A stretch of DNA of 64,000 nt, taken from the NCBI RefSeq assembly GCF_036227125.1, contig NZ_CP109435.1, positions 124,001 through 188,000 of the forward strand, in the 5' to 3' direction. A program made the position numbers and the translations under genes. The DNA is from Streptomyces sp. NBC_01485 (GTDB lineage: Bacteria > Actinomycetota > Actinomycetes > Streptomycetales > Streptomycetaceae). Positions 35,854-44,610 of this stretch are shown in pieces; position 1 is the first letter of the stretch; each line of letters opens with the position of its first letter. The notes below the pieces were generated by a model. It did no database searches, was not told where the DNA came from, and saw nothing but the letters and a program-made list of their open reading frames with translations.

Positions 35854-36068
35854 GGCAGTTGCGGCTGTGGGCCCGCTCGCAGGAGCGGTCGGACACCGCA
35901 CCGGGCGTGGTCCGCGAAGCCATCCTGATCCGGACGCGGGAGCCGGCGAACCCCGTTCACTGAACCTGCCCGGGGCCCTGGCGCGGTGTCCCACGTCCCG
36001 GTGGCCGGGGCGGACGCCGGGTGTGGACCAGGCCCTCATGGCCTGCGAGACGAGGACGGTGGAGTGAC
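35854..36068 (+). pseudogene. Relic of a TetR C-terminal domain
   Basis: The plus strand reads GQLRLWARSQERSDTAPGVV then REAILIRTR, nearly the same as GQLRLWARSQERPDISPGVA and RAAILIWTR in the TetR at 28255-28962. After a frame change it continues with SLNLPGALAR and GVDQALMACETRTVE, in the position of the paralogues' SLEL...TGVDPTLL ending. The DNA-binding half is missing. Its stop overlaps the GTG of the sigma gene. Confidence 0.7.
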
Positions 36069-36573
36069 TCCCGACGAGCAGTTGATGACCACGCTGTACA
36101 ACGAGCACTACGACGTGTTGATCTCTTTCGCGCTCCGATACGTGCACAGCCGGGAGCAGGCGGAGGACGTCGTGCAGGAGACGCTGCTGCGGGCCTGGCG
36201 GGTCGTGCACAAGATCCATCCGGGATCCGCCTCCGTCCGCTCATACCTGTTCACGATCGCCCACAATGTGATCACTGACAACTGGCGGGCCACGCGGCGG
36301 CGCCCGTGGCTGGTCTCCAACGATGCGGCCATCGCGGCCGTACCGTCCTCCGACGATGTGGAATCGGCGCTGGAGGGCCAGCTCGTCGCCGCCGCGCTGG
36401 AGCGTCTGTCCCCTGAGCATCGGATGGTCATCCAGGCCTTGTACTATGACGGGCTCACCGTCGCCGAGACAGCCGTCCGGATGACCGTGCCCGAGGGGAC
36501 GGTCAAATCCCGCGCCTATTACGCCGTCCGCAATCTCCGGGCGGCCTTTGAGGAATTGGGGGTCCTTCGGTGA
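36064..36573 (+). CDS. ECF RNA polymerase sigma factor 1
   Basis: 169 aa from GTG 36064. Region 2 (about 10-75) contains EQAEDVVQETLLRAWR; region 4 (about 110-160) contains PEHRMVIQALYYDGLTVAET and VPEGTVKSRAYYAVRNLR. It is coupled to an anti-sigma gene by a 4-nt overlap (GTGA), so it should be held inactive at the membrane until a signal arrives. The ECF group is SigL/SigK-like by context with RskA-type anti-sigma. Targets could include the haloperoxidase-like gene upstream or the second sigma system; no promoter motif was identified. Confidence 0.92.
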   Translation: MTPDEQLMTTLYNEHYDVLISFALRYVHSREQAEDVVQETLLRAWRVVHKIHPGSASVRSYLFTIAHNVITDNWRATRRRPWLVSNDAAIAAVPSSDDVESALEGQLVAAALERLSPEHRMVIQALYYDGLTVAETAVRMTVPEGTVKSRAYYAVRNLRAAFEELGVLR

Positions 36574-37259
36574 GCGATGACCACGAAGACGTGCGCATGC
36601 TTCTCGGCGCGTATGTGCTGGGCGGTCTCAGCGAACCCGACCGCCGTGTCGTCGAGGCCCACCTGCCCACCTGCGACGAATGCCGGGACGAGCTCGCTCG
36701 CTCGGCACCCCTGCCGGGGCTGTTGCGGCGGGCTCCAGGGACGTACGCGCAGCAGGTCCTGTCCGCCGAGTCGGAACCGCAGTCTCCCTCAGCCCCCGCG
36801 GAAGGCTCGCTCGATGACCTGCTGGCGCGTGTACGCGAGACCGACACCGTGCGCCGCCGCAGGGTCCGGTGGCACTGGCTGACGCTGGCGGCGTCGCTGA
36901 TCGTCGTGGCGGGACTCGCGGTGAGTCTGCTGATGCCCTCCGGGTCGGGCGGCCCAAGCGATCCGAGCAGCAGGTTCAACGCCGCCGCGGGATACGCCGT
37001 CGCCGGTCGCGCCACTCTCACGGCCAAGCCGTGGGGAACCGAAGTCAGCCTCGACGTGACCGACCTGCCGGCGATGGGCCCCTTCACCATGCAGGTCGCC
37101 GCGGACGACGGCCGCACCGAGCAGGCAGCCACTTGGGCGGCGACTCCCACGGCCACCGCCAGGGTGACCGGAGCCAGTTCCGTCCGGTTCGATGACATCC
37201 GGTCTCTGGTCATCATGGACCGCGCCGGCAACGTACTGGCCACCACGCGTCCCTCCTGA
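36570..37259 (+). CDS. Zinc-finger anti-sigma factor 1 (RskA-like)
   Basis: 229 aa from GTG. The N-terminal anti-sigma domain carries the HxxxCxxC zinc motif (HLPTCDECRDEL, about 30-41). A single transmembrane helix (about 103-125, LTLAASLIVVAGLAVSLLM) is followed by an external domain with KPWGTEVSLDVTDLP typical of RskA C-termini. It binds and inactivates the sigma factor encoded just upstream; release would need regulated proteolysis. Paralogue of the anti-sigma at 38343-39008. Confidence 0.9.
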   Translation: MSDDHEDVRMLLGAYVLGGLSEPDRRVVEAHLPTCDECRDELARSAPLPGLLRRAPGTYAQQVLSAESEPQSPSAPAEGSLDDLLARVRETDTVRRRRVRWHWLTLAASLIVVAGLAVSLLMPSGSGGPSDPSSRFNAAAGYAVAGRATLTAKPWGTEVSLDVTDLPAMGPFTMQVAADDGRTEQAATWAATPTATARVTGASSVRFDDIRSLVIMDRAGNVLATTRPS

Positions 37260-37746
37260 ACCGCTCTCGGGCGTCGACGCGTAGACCTGGACGGGCGGAC
37301 GAAGCGCCGTCGCCCCCGGGGCACTGCACTACGCGGACTGCTCAGCGTGCGACGGCGGGACGGCTTGGCGGGTATGCCCATGTGACGGCATCCGCTGGAA
37401 GCGCGCACGAGTGACGACTGACGCGCCCGGGGGAATCGGCAGGCCCGGTGCACGACACCGGCGGTACGGGCACGCCCCGCTCCGGCAGCCGAGCTCGAAG
37501 GCCGCATGGCCCCCGGCCTCCACCCGGAGCGCGGCGCGGACCTGCCATGGCTCCGATGAGTACGGCCCGGCCGGTGACCGCGACCGGGCGCCGCACACGC
37601 ACGGGAGGAACGACGTGACCCGGGTCGCAGAGCGGCCGCAAGGTTCTTTCGCGGCCTTTCAACACGCGCGGTGGGCCGCGCGTATCCCCTGATGAACACG
37701 TCTTCTCCGGAATTGGGGACCACCATGGCAGTGTGGCGCGGAACGC
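37260..37746. other. Intergenic region before the second sigma operon
   Basis: About 490 bp, no gene recognised; overlapping short frames on both strands. It must hold the promoter of the sigma-2 operon, but no ECF consensus (GGAAC with a spaced GTT) was convincing. Confidence 0.45.
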
Positions 37747-38346
37747 ATGTGGGTGACCGTGGCTGTGAGCGGTAGTCCCCTGCGGTGGTTACGCCGACGT
37801 TCCGGGCCGACGGACTCGGAACCTGCCGGGCTGAGGACCGAGCGCGAGGTGCGGGCGGCCTACGAGCTCTATGGCGAGGAACTGTTCGGGTTCGCCTGCA
37901 AGGCACTGGACGACCGGCAGCTCGCCGAGGATGTGGTGCAGGAGACCTTCGTCCGTGCCTGGCGGTCGCCCCGGGGCTTCGATCCGGACCAGGGCAGTAT
38001 GCGGACCTGGCTGTTTGCCATCGCACGCAACGGGGTGGTGGACGCCATGCGGAGGCGCAGGGTCCGTGAGGGACCTGGTCACTCGTCGTGGGATGCCGTG
38101 TCCGAGTCACCGTCGGCGTTCGACCCGGTCGATCAGCTTCTCGAGCGCATTCAGCTGGGGGAGGCACTGGATCGGCTGAGCCCGCAGCACCGGGAGGCGG
38201 TGGTGGAGGTGTATTTCGGCGGCCGTACCTGCGCCGAGCTGGGCGAGGAGCTGGGCGTCTCAGCTTCCACCATGCGCAGCCGGCTGTACTACGGCGTGCG
38301 CGCTCTGCGTCTCGTCCTGGAGGAGAACGGGTGGCTGGCATCATGA
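37747..38346 (+). CDS. ECF RNA polymerase sigma factor 2
   Basis: 199 aa from ATG 37747; GTG codons 12-18 nt downstream are alternative starts. Region 2 (about 38-105) contains LAEDVVQETFVRAWR and MRTWLFAIARNGVVDAMRRR; region 4 (about 140-190) contains PQHREAVVEVYFGGRTCAEL and SASTMRSRLYYGVRALR. The stop overlaps the next ATG (ATGA). Its operon with an RskA-like anti-sigma, followed by a secreted propeller and a DUF1775 protein, suggests these envelope proteins are its targets, an inference from order. Confidence 0.92.
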   Translation: MWVTVAVSGSPLRWLRRRSGPTDSEPAGLRTEREVRAAYELYGEELFGFACKALDDRQLAEDVVQETFVRAWRSPRGFDPDQGSMRTWLFAIARNGVVDAMRRRRVREGPGHSSWDAVSESPSAFDPVDQLLERIQLGEALDRLSPQHREAVVEVYFGGRTCAELGEELGVSASTMRSRLYYGVRALRLVLEENGWLAS

Positions 38347-39008
38347 ATCCGAATCAGGAATGCTTCTCCTTCCGTCCGTTGCTGGCCGAGCGACTGCTTC
38401 TCGGGATGCCCCTGACGGAGGATCTGTCCCGGCATCTCGACCGGTGCCCGGAGTGCTCCCGCGAGGTGCCCGAACTCGGTGATGTGGTGCGGACACTGCG
38501 TCGGGCAGACCCACTTCTCAGCCTGGCGACCGCACGAACCGCCGCGACCGATGGCCGGCCCTCGAAGGACCTCGGTGACCGGATCCGCCGAGACGTCGCT
38601 GGAGCGGGAGCTGCCCGGCCCAGGCGCCGGCGGCGGATCGCTCTGGGGGTCGCTGGTGCCTTCCTGGCGGCGGTTGCGGTGGTCGTCCCACTCGCGGCAC
38701 GACAGGATCAGGCACCTGCTGCATCCGTGGCACTGGTCCGCCAGGGCCAGATGGTCACTCGCCCCTGGGGCACCGAAGTGCCGGTGGCGTTGTCCGGGCT
38801 GCGGTCGGGAGAGACCTACCGCATGATGACCGTCAACGCCGCCGGCGCACGGACTTCCGGCGGCAGCGTGCGGGCCGCGACCGACGAACCGGTCTCCACT
38901 CGCATGGTGACCGCGATGCGCCGGGACACCATCACGGCTCTGATCGTGGAGGACGAAGAGGGCCGGGTCGTGGCCCGTGTTCCCGTGAAGCCACCCCCAA
39001 CGGCCTGA
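38343..39008 (+). CDS. Zinc-finger anti-sigma factor 2 (RskA-like)
   Basis: 221 aa. HLDRCPECSREV (about 31-42) is the zinc motif; a helix at about 98-120 (ALGVAGAFLAAVAVVVPLA) anchors it; the external part contains RPWGTEVPVALSGL, matching the paralogue's KPWGTEVSLDVTDL. Overlaps the sigma gene by 4 nt. Should sequester sigma factor 2. Confidence 0.9.
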   Translation: MNPNQECFSFRPLLAERLLLGMPLTEDLSRHLDRCPECSREVPELGDVVRTLRRADPLLSLATARTAATDGRPSKDLGDRIRRDVAGAGAARPRRRRRIALGVAGAFLAAVAVVVPLAARQDQAPAASVALVRQGQMVTRPWGTEVPVALSGLRSGETYRMMTVNAAGARTSGGSVRAATDEPVSTRMVTAMRRDTITALIVEDEEGRVVARVPVKPPPTA

Positions 39009-39098
39009 CGGCCGACACACATACTTCCTGCCGCTGGATTCCCCTGGGCGATCAGGCGATCCGTCATGCCAGAAACACCGGAACCATGGAGAAGAAGA

Positions 39099-40643
39099 AT
39101 GTCTTCTGCGCGTCGTGCCACATGGATGCTGATTGCCGCACTGGGGGTGGGAGGCGGAGCGCTGACTGCCACTTCCATGGCGCAGGCCAGCCCCGAACCT
39201 GCTACCTCCAAGGCCACTGCAGCGCTCCGCCACCAGCCGGTTCCCGTCTCCGGCCGGGACCGCGTCTACACGGCCGATCAGTCGTCCAACACGGTGTCGG
39301 TGATCGATCCCTCGACCAACAGGACGCTGGGCACGATCAAGCTGGGCGACCAGCGCGTGGGCGGCACCCTGAGCCCGCAGTACCTCGGCGACGTCGGGGT
39401 GCACGGCCTGGCGTTCTCGCCGGACCGCCGGCGGCTTGCGGTGGTGAGCGTCACGAGCAACACGGTCGACATCATCGACACGACCACGAACAAGGTCGTC
39501 AGCACCACCGACGTCGGCCGGGCCGCCCACGAGGGCAGTTTCACCGCCGACGGCAAGCAGTTCTGGGTCGCGAACCGGGGCCGGGGCACGGTCACGGTCG
39601 TCGACGCCGTGCGTGGCGGAGTCGTCGCCAACCTGCAGGTCGGCGAGGGCCCGTCGAAGGTGCTGATGAGCCCCGACGGCAGGACGGCGTACGTCAACCA
39701 CATCAGCAAGCCCGAGATCACCGTGATCGACGTTCAGTCACGCAGGATCAAGGACCAGATCACCGGACTCGGTGACATCTTCTCCTCCGACCAAGCGATC
39801 TCGCCCGACGGAAAGGAACTGTGGGCGGCGCACAAGCGTGCCGGCAAAGTTTCCGTGGTGGATCTCGTCCACAACAAGGTCGCCAGCGTCCTCACCACCG
39901 GACCCGACACCAATCACCCCCAGTTCGCCGACATCCGCACCGGTAAGTACGTCTATGTGACCATGGGCGGGCTGGACGAGACCTGGGTCTACAGCCGCAC
40001 CGGGGGTGCCCCCACCCTGGTCGACAAGATCAAGAACAATGGGCACGCCCCGCACGGCGCCTGGGCCAGCGGCGACGGCTCCCGGCTGTATGTCGGGCTG
40101 GAGAAGTCCGACGCGGTGGACGTCATCGACACCGCCACCAACAAGGTGACCGACACCATCAAGACTGGGCAGGAGCCGCAGGCCGTCGTCTACGCGCCCC
40201 GGGCCGCTGCTGCCGGCAACGCCTCCAACCTCGGTCGCCAGGGGCTCGACCAGCAAGCCCGCAACGTCCCCACCGTCCTGCCGGACGGCACAGCCGGCGA
40301 CACCCTCGACCCGGAGAAGGGCCGCGTCCTGGAGGCCACCATCCGCCCGCTGAGCGGACTCGACATGATCCAGATCCAGGCACGCCGGCTCCGTCCCAAC
40401 ACCGTCTACCAGGCATACTCCGTGGGTAGTGACGGCCGTAAGAACCCCGTCCTCTCGTTTCCCACCGACGCCAACGGCAGGACTCCCATGGCGCTCGCTT
40501 TCGGGGCCTTCGACGGTCGGAGCATCTCGATCCAGGTCAAGGGTGAGGCGACCCCGGTCCAGAAGGCGGCTTTCGCCGCTCAGGGTGCTGTGCACGGCCA
40601 CGGTGTGAAGACCGCCGACCTCCTGTACTGCGACTGCTGCTGA
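39099..40643 (+). CDS. Secreted YVTN beta-propeller protein with Cys-rich tail
   Basis: 514 aa. ATG 39099 is chosen because GGAGAAG lies 5-11 nt upstream and it puts a Sec signal (about 1-30, ending AQA) at the N-terminus; an earlier in-frame ATG at 39066 would only add a polar extension. Repeats such as VYTADQSSNTVSVIDPSTNR, SNTVDIIDTTTNKVVST and SDAVDVIDTATNKVTDTIKT define a YVTN-type propeller (about 50-360). A second domain (about 390-500) ends in LLYCDCC, the only cysteines of the mature protein, a possible metal site. Propellers of this family are surface or periplasmic scaffolds, sometimes in metal handling. Followed by the YcnI-like gene after 29 nt, likely co-transcribed. Confidence 0.88.
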   Translation: MSSARRATWMLIAALGVGGGALTATSMAQASPEPATSKATAALRHQPVPVSGRDRVYTADQSSNTVSVIDPSTNRTLGTIKLGDQRVGGTLSPQYLGDVGVHGLAFSPDRRRLAVVSVTSNTVDIIDTTTNKVVSTTDVGRAAHEGSFTADGKQFWVANRGRGTVTVVDAVRGGVVANLQVGEGPSKVLMSPDGRTAYVNHISKPEITVIDVQSRRIKDQITGLGDIFSSDQAISPDGKELWAAHKRAGKVSVVDLVHNKVASVLTTGPDTNHPQFADIRTGKYVYVTMGGLDETWVYSRTGGAPTLVDKIKNNGHAPHGAWASGDGSRLYVGLEKSDAVDVIDTATNKVTDTIKTGQEPQAVVYAPRAAAAGNASNLGRQGLDQQARNVPTVLPDGTAGDTLDPEKGRVLEATIRPLSGLDMIQIQARRLRPNTVYQAYSVGSDGRKNPVLSFPTDANGRTPMALAFGAFDGRSISIQVKGEATPVQKAAFAAQGAVHGHGVKTADLLYCDCC

Positions 40644-40672
40644 TCCCGGCACTGAACCGAGAGGACATTCCC

Positions 40673-41422
40673 ATGCCCTGCCGCACTCGCCGGCACATCG
40701 CTTCTTTGATCACCGTCGCCGCCAGTGCGGCGGGAGCAGTCCTGCTCTCAGCCGGGCCCGGCGCGGCACATATCCGGGTCATCGGCGATGTCATCCCCGG
40801 AAAGCCCGCCACTCTCCAGTTCCGCGTCCCCAGTGAGCTGGCCGACGCCACCACGGTCCGTATCGCCGTCGCCGTCCCACCGGAAATCGCGGTCACCGCG
40901 GTGCCGACACCCGACGGATGGACCGAGCAGACCATTGCCGGGTCCACTGGCCAGGGCCTCCGACTGGTCTGGACGGCCGAGGCCGGCCACGAGATCAGAC
41001 CCGCCGACAGCCGGATCTTCAAGGTGAAGGTCGGACCCATTCCCGATCAGTACTCCGTCACCTTCAACACCGAACAGACTTACTCCAACGGCACGATCGC
41101 CACATGGAACGAGAAGCAGACCGGCAGCAAGGAACCAGAATTCCCGGCACCGGTCCTCGTCATCGATCCGGATGCCGGCCCCCCGCCCGGCTCCGCCGGT
41201 GACTCCCCGCAGCCGGCCACCACAGAATCGCCCGCACCGGATGCGGGGCCCACTCCTGCGCCGTCCGTCGCCGCAGCGCCCGCCGACTCGGCCGCCGCCG
41301 GGCAGACGGGGCCATCCGCCGGTCTGCTGACGGTGATCGGGGCAGGAATGGTAGCGGTGGCCACGATCGCTGCCGCCGCGGTGCGCCAACGGCGCAGGAG
41401 GAACGGGATGTTGCGCTCGTAA
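40673..41422 (+). CDS. YcnI-like (DUF1775) secreted, membrane-anchored protein
   Basis: 249 aa; GAGAGGA lies before the ATG. A signal peptide ends near GPGAA, leaving a mature N-terminus at or next to AHIRVIG; in the YcnI family the N-terminal His and a conserved Trp bind Cu(II), and here His33 and the Trp of PDGWTEQ are present. The DUF1775 domain spans about 33-165, followed by a Pro/Ala linker and a C-terminal transmembrane helix (about 218-238) with a basic tail. A role in copper acquisition or delivery at the membrane is inferred from the family. No CopC/CopD or Sco gene follows, unlike many ycnI operons. Confidence 0.88.
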   Translation: MPCRTRRHIASLITVAASAAGAVLLSAGPGAAHIRVIGDVIPGKPATLQFRVPSELADATTVRIAVAVPPEIAVTAVPTPDGWTEQTIAGSTGQGLRLVWTAEAGHEIRPADSRIFKVKVGPIPDQYSVTFNTEQTYSNGTIATWNEKQTGSKEPEFPAPVLVIDPDAGPPPGSAGDSPQPATTESPAPDAGPTPAPSVAAAPADSAAAGQTGPSAGLLTVIGAGMVAVATIAAAAVRQRRRRNGMLRS

Positions 41423-41702
41423 CGCCCGACCGTGGCCGGTGCCCGACGCGTGCGCGTCAGCGCCGCACTGGACGAGAACGACTACCTGGCGCGTGCTCAC
41501 CAAGACCGAGCGCAAGGCCATCATGCAGCGGGGCAGGCGTGACGCCTTCCACGGCGAGTGAAACCGCATCCTCCGTGATCAGCGGTCACACCGAGCGTCT
41601 CACGGTCCCGGCAACACCGGTTGAAACCATCCCCGATCGTCCCGCTGTCAGTGGCCACTGGCACAATCAGCGGTCAAGTCGACTGAAACGAGGGTGTGTT
41701 CA

Positions 41703-42227
41703 ATGAAGGTGCTCGTCAGTGGTGAGGTGCATGTCGATTACGGCCAGGTCTTTGTGGAGAGCGGCGGGGACGAACACGACCTGCACGACGCCTTCACCGG
41801 GCAAGATGGTGTCGGGCTCTGTGGGGGCGGGACGGACGGGGCGCTGTTGCTCCTGACCGGTCTGCGCATCGGTGGCGTCGGCTTCACCGTCGAGCTGCAT
41901 GACAGCCGGCCTGAGCTGGATGAGACCTGGGAGGAGATTGTCGAGATCCCGTTCCGGCCGGTGTCGGATGAGACGAAGCTGCGCCAGTGGGACGGAAAAA
42001 GCTCGTGGGAGTTGGGACTGGAGGAGCGCGATTATCGCGTGCGGTATTCCGCCACCGCCATGGATGCCGGCAATGGTAGGAATGTCCGGGAGGACGACGA
42101 GCCTCCGACTGATGACCGGTATCTGCTGCAGTTCTGGCCTGCCCCGTCCGAACCGGCCCGGCTGCTCAAGCAGACCAGCGTCGTAGCCGGGAACTGGCAC
42201 CGCTTCGCCACGTCGCCCGTGGGCTGA
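41703..42227 (+). CDS. Hypothetical acidic protein
   Basis: 174 aa from ATG 41703 (GAGG about 12 nt upstream). No signal peptide or membrane segment. It is strongly acidic in the middle (RPELDETWEEIVEIPF) and contains GLCGGGTDGALLLLTGL and DDRYLLQFWPAPSEPARLLK. I do not recognise the family. The size, acidity and LLQFWPA pattern recall small cytoplasmic or immunity-like proteins, but that is only an impression. It stands alone, next to transposon debris. Confidence 0.7.
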   Translation: MKVLVSGEVHVDYGQVFVESGGDEHDLHDAFTGQDGVGLCGGGTDGALLLLTGLRIGGVGFTVELHDSRPELDETWEEIVEIPFRPVSDETKLRQWDGKSSWELGLEERDYRVRYSATAMDAGNGRNVREDDEPPTDDRYLLQFWPAPSEPARLLKQTSVVAGNWHRFATSPVG

Positions 42228-42299
42228 CCGGCCTGAACGGACCCGCCGCCGAATGCCAGGTGCGGATCAGAGCCTCGAAGACAATCCCGTCTGCCTCGC

Positions 42300-42625
42300 C
42301 GCCCCAGCCCCGCAGCATGGCCCCGCCCGAGACTCCGTACGCCCGCGGCGGCGGACCGGTGGACCTGGCTGATCATCGCCGCCCACACCCAACTCCGCCT
42401 GACCCGACCGCTGGCCGCCGACCTCCGCCGCCCCTGGGAGAGGCCGGCCGAGCTCGGTCGTCTCACCCCGGCCCGGGTCCGCCGGGGGTTCAGAACCTCC
42501 GCCCGCATCTCGCATGCCCGGCTCATGCGCCGAAACCCAACCGGCCCGACCCCGGACGCCCGCTCGGATCGAAGAACCGGCATCCCGCCACCCGCTACGA
42601 CGTGGGCAAAACGACCAGACGCCCC
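42300..42625 (+). pseudogene. Transposase C-terminal remnant
   Basis: Reads AADRWTWLIIAAHTQLRLTR, PLAADLRRPWERPAELGRLT and PARVRRGFR in one frame, then APKPNRPDPGRPLGSKNR and YDVGKTTRR in another: the tail of a common Streptomyces DDE transposase, with an indel. It abuts and truncates the gene fragment on the other strand. Confidence 0.65.
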
Positions 42626-42803
42626 GGCACAGATGCGGCAGCCCGTCGGGGCCCGGGTGGTGGGCGAAGTGGCAGACCCGGTCGGTGTAGAGCCTCGTCG
42701 TCAGCTGGATGCCGCAGCCTCCAAGCAGCAGCCCGCACCAGAACGTGTCGTTCTCATGCCGACGGCGGAAAGCATCCAGCTCGATCGCCTCGAGCGGCAG
42801 CAT
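42621..42803 (-). pseudogene. 5' fragment of a CoiA-like (competence-type) gene
   Basis: A good start (GGAGGAG 6 nt before the ATG at 42803) opens MLPLEAIELDAFRRRHENDT, then a Cys-containing segment and HFAHHPGPDGLPHLC, resembling the N-terminal zinc-finger-like part of actinobacterial CoiA-family proteins. Homology stops at about residue 61, exactly where the transposase relic begins, so insertion-linked deletion removed the rest. Confidence 0.5.
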
Positions 42804-43185
42804 CAAAGGCTCCTCCGAGGCCGAGCTGCCCAGAACCGCCGTCTGAATGTGACGCCTGTCACGGCGCACGAACCCCCGCCTTCCGTCCCAACTCATCGTG
42901 CCACTGGAGGCGTTGACCTCACAGACCATCACTGTGATCAAGCCGTCGTGCGCAGCGACCAAGGTTGCGTAGCAGATGCCGCCGTATCGGCCTCCGGGCG
43001 GGCCGTTCCACCCGTGCCCCGCGCAGCGCAAGGGCACGTGCGGCCTCCACCGCGCGGCCAGCACGTAGTCCCAGCCGCAGGCGGGCTGCCGGAGCGGAAC
43101 TCGCGTGGACCAAGCCTCCGGGTGTGTGGCCCGCTCGATCGTGCCGTGCGGTCGATGCGCTGTCCCGGCCGGTCGGACGGGCGGA
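42804..43185. other. Intergenic region, no gene recognised
   Basis: About 380 bp between the truncated fragment and the PIG-L gene's 3' end; only shadow frames. Confidence 0.5.
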
Positions 43186-44019
43186 TCAGCGCAGTCCGGC
43201 GAAGAGATCGTTCTCGGGTACGGCCGCGCCGGTGGCGTCCTGGACACGTACGAAGGTCTCCATGCCCATCAACTCGCCGAACCTCTCCTTGCCCATCTTG
43301 AGGAAGAAGATGTTCTCGCCCTGACTGGCGTGCGCGGCCAACGCGTCGAACTTCTGACCGCTGAACGCGGTGGTGTCCACCCACGTGGTGATCTCATCGT
43401 CGGGGAGGCCGATCTCGGCCATCGCGGCGGCCTCGGCAGGATCCGGCTCCGGCATGTCCTCATGAAACTCGCGCATGATCTCGCCGAACCGCTGCATCCC
43501 CGAGCGGGGCATCGTGGTCCAGTACACCTTCGGTGTCAGCGCGGTCATCTCCAGCGCCGCCATCGTGATGCGGTGGGCCTGGATGTGGTCGGGGTGGCCG
43601 TAGAAGCCGTTCTCGTCGTAGGTGACGACCACATCAGGTCGGTAGTGCCGCATGAGTTCCGCGAGTCGGGCCGCGCCTTCCTGCACGGGGGTCTGCCAGA
43701 AGGATCCGGGGGCGTCGTTGCTCGGCCAGCCCGTCATCCCGGAGTCGGCATAGTCCAGCATCTTGAGATCGCTCACCTTCAGGACGTCACAGCTCGCCTC
43801 AAGTTCTTGACGGCGCATCAAGGCGACCGCCGCCGGATCGTGCCCGGGGTCGCCCGGCTTGACACCCCCCGGCCCGTCACCGCAACCGCCGTCGGTACAC
43901 GTCACGAGAACCGTGCGGATGCCTTCCGCCGCGTACCGCGCGAGGACCCCTCCGGTTCCGGTCGCCTCGTCGTCGGGGTGGGCGTGTACTGCCATGAGCG
44001 TCAAGGGCCGGTCAGTCAT
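43186..44019 (-). CDS. PIG-L family N-acetylglucosaminyl deacetylase
   Basis: 277 aa. ATG 44019 has GGAGGA 8 nt upstream. The zinc motif AHPDDE (His14, Asp17) and the second site GHPDH are both present, with WxxxxMP near the middle. The family removes acetyl groups from GlcNAc-type substrates; MshB and Mca of mycothiol metabolism and antibiotic-pathway deacetylases belong here. Length and motif order fit an MshB/Mca-like enzyme, but the neighbours give no clue to the substrate. Confidence 0.9.
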   Translation of the reverse strand: MTDRPLTLMAVHAHPDDEATGTGGVLARYAAEGIRTVLVTCTDGGCGDGPGGVKPGDPGHDPAAVALMRRQELEASCDVLKVSDLKMLDYADSGMTGWPSNDAPGSFWQTPVQEGAARLAELMRHYRPDVVVTYDENGFYGHPDHIQAHRITMAALEMTALTPKVYWTTMPRSGMQRFGEIMREFHEDMPEPDPAEAAAMAEIGLPDDEITTWVDTTAFSGQKFDALAAHASQGENIFFLKMGKERFGELMGMETFVRVQDATGAAVPENDLFAGLR

Positions 44020-44610
44020 GAAACAGTCCTCCTGCAGAAATACGTCTTGGTCCAAGTAGCGCGGCTGGCATACCGCGATCCGGGGGCCCGGATCCTGGTG
44101 GGGCGGACGACCTTGTGGTCTCCGTGTTCCCCGCCTGTGCGGCGCCGGTCCCTCGGTCGATGCAACCGTGCCGGCCAGACCGACTGTTCCCGGCGCGGCC
44201 AATTGTCCTTCCAGGCGTCGGCGTTTCAACGCGAACGAGGTACAGGCACGACCTGCATGTCCTGTCGAAGTGCAACTGGCAGACAGCGGTTCGCTGACCT
44301 GCCAGGTGGTTTGAGAACCCTGATGGTCGGTGTTCTCAAACGACTTGGCTGTTGCGGAAATCTCGTTCGCGATAGAGGCAGAAGCGCCGGTAGAGCGGGT
44401 CCCGGGTTCCAAGGGCGGTGTAGATCCGGGTGAATCGTCGGCTCAGTCTGCTGTCGTGGCGAGGTAGAGGACTTTGGGGTCGATGATGTGGGTCGGCTGG
44501 GTGAGGATCAGGTTCGCCAGCACCACGATCTCGCGAAACGCCGCGAGGTGAGAGCGTGTCAGGATGCCGGGGACACGAACCGCCAGCACGTCGACGGGCA
44601 GGAGCCAGCC
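44020..44610. other. Intergenic region with a long inverted repeat
   Basis: About 590 bp without a supported gene. A minus frame near 44350-44440 (RIYTALGTRDPLYRRF) looks like a small relic. The main feature is the hairpin at 44309-44341. Confidence 0.5.
44309..44341. repeat. Perfect 10-bp inverted repeat with 13-nt loop
   Basis: GTTTGAGAAC (44309-44318) and GTTCTCAAAC (44332-44341). AT-rich arms are unusual for a Streptomyces terminator, and no gene ends nearby on either strand. It could be an operator, a transposon end or a recombination site. Confidence 0.55.
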
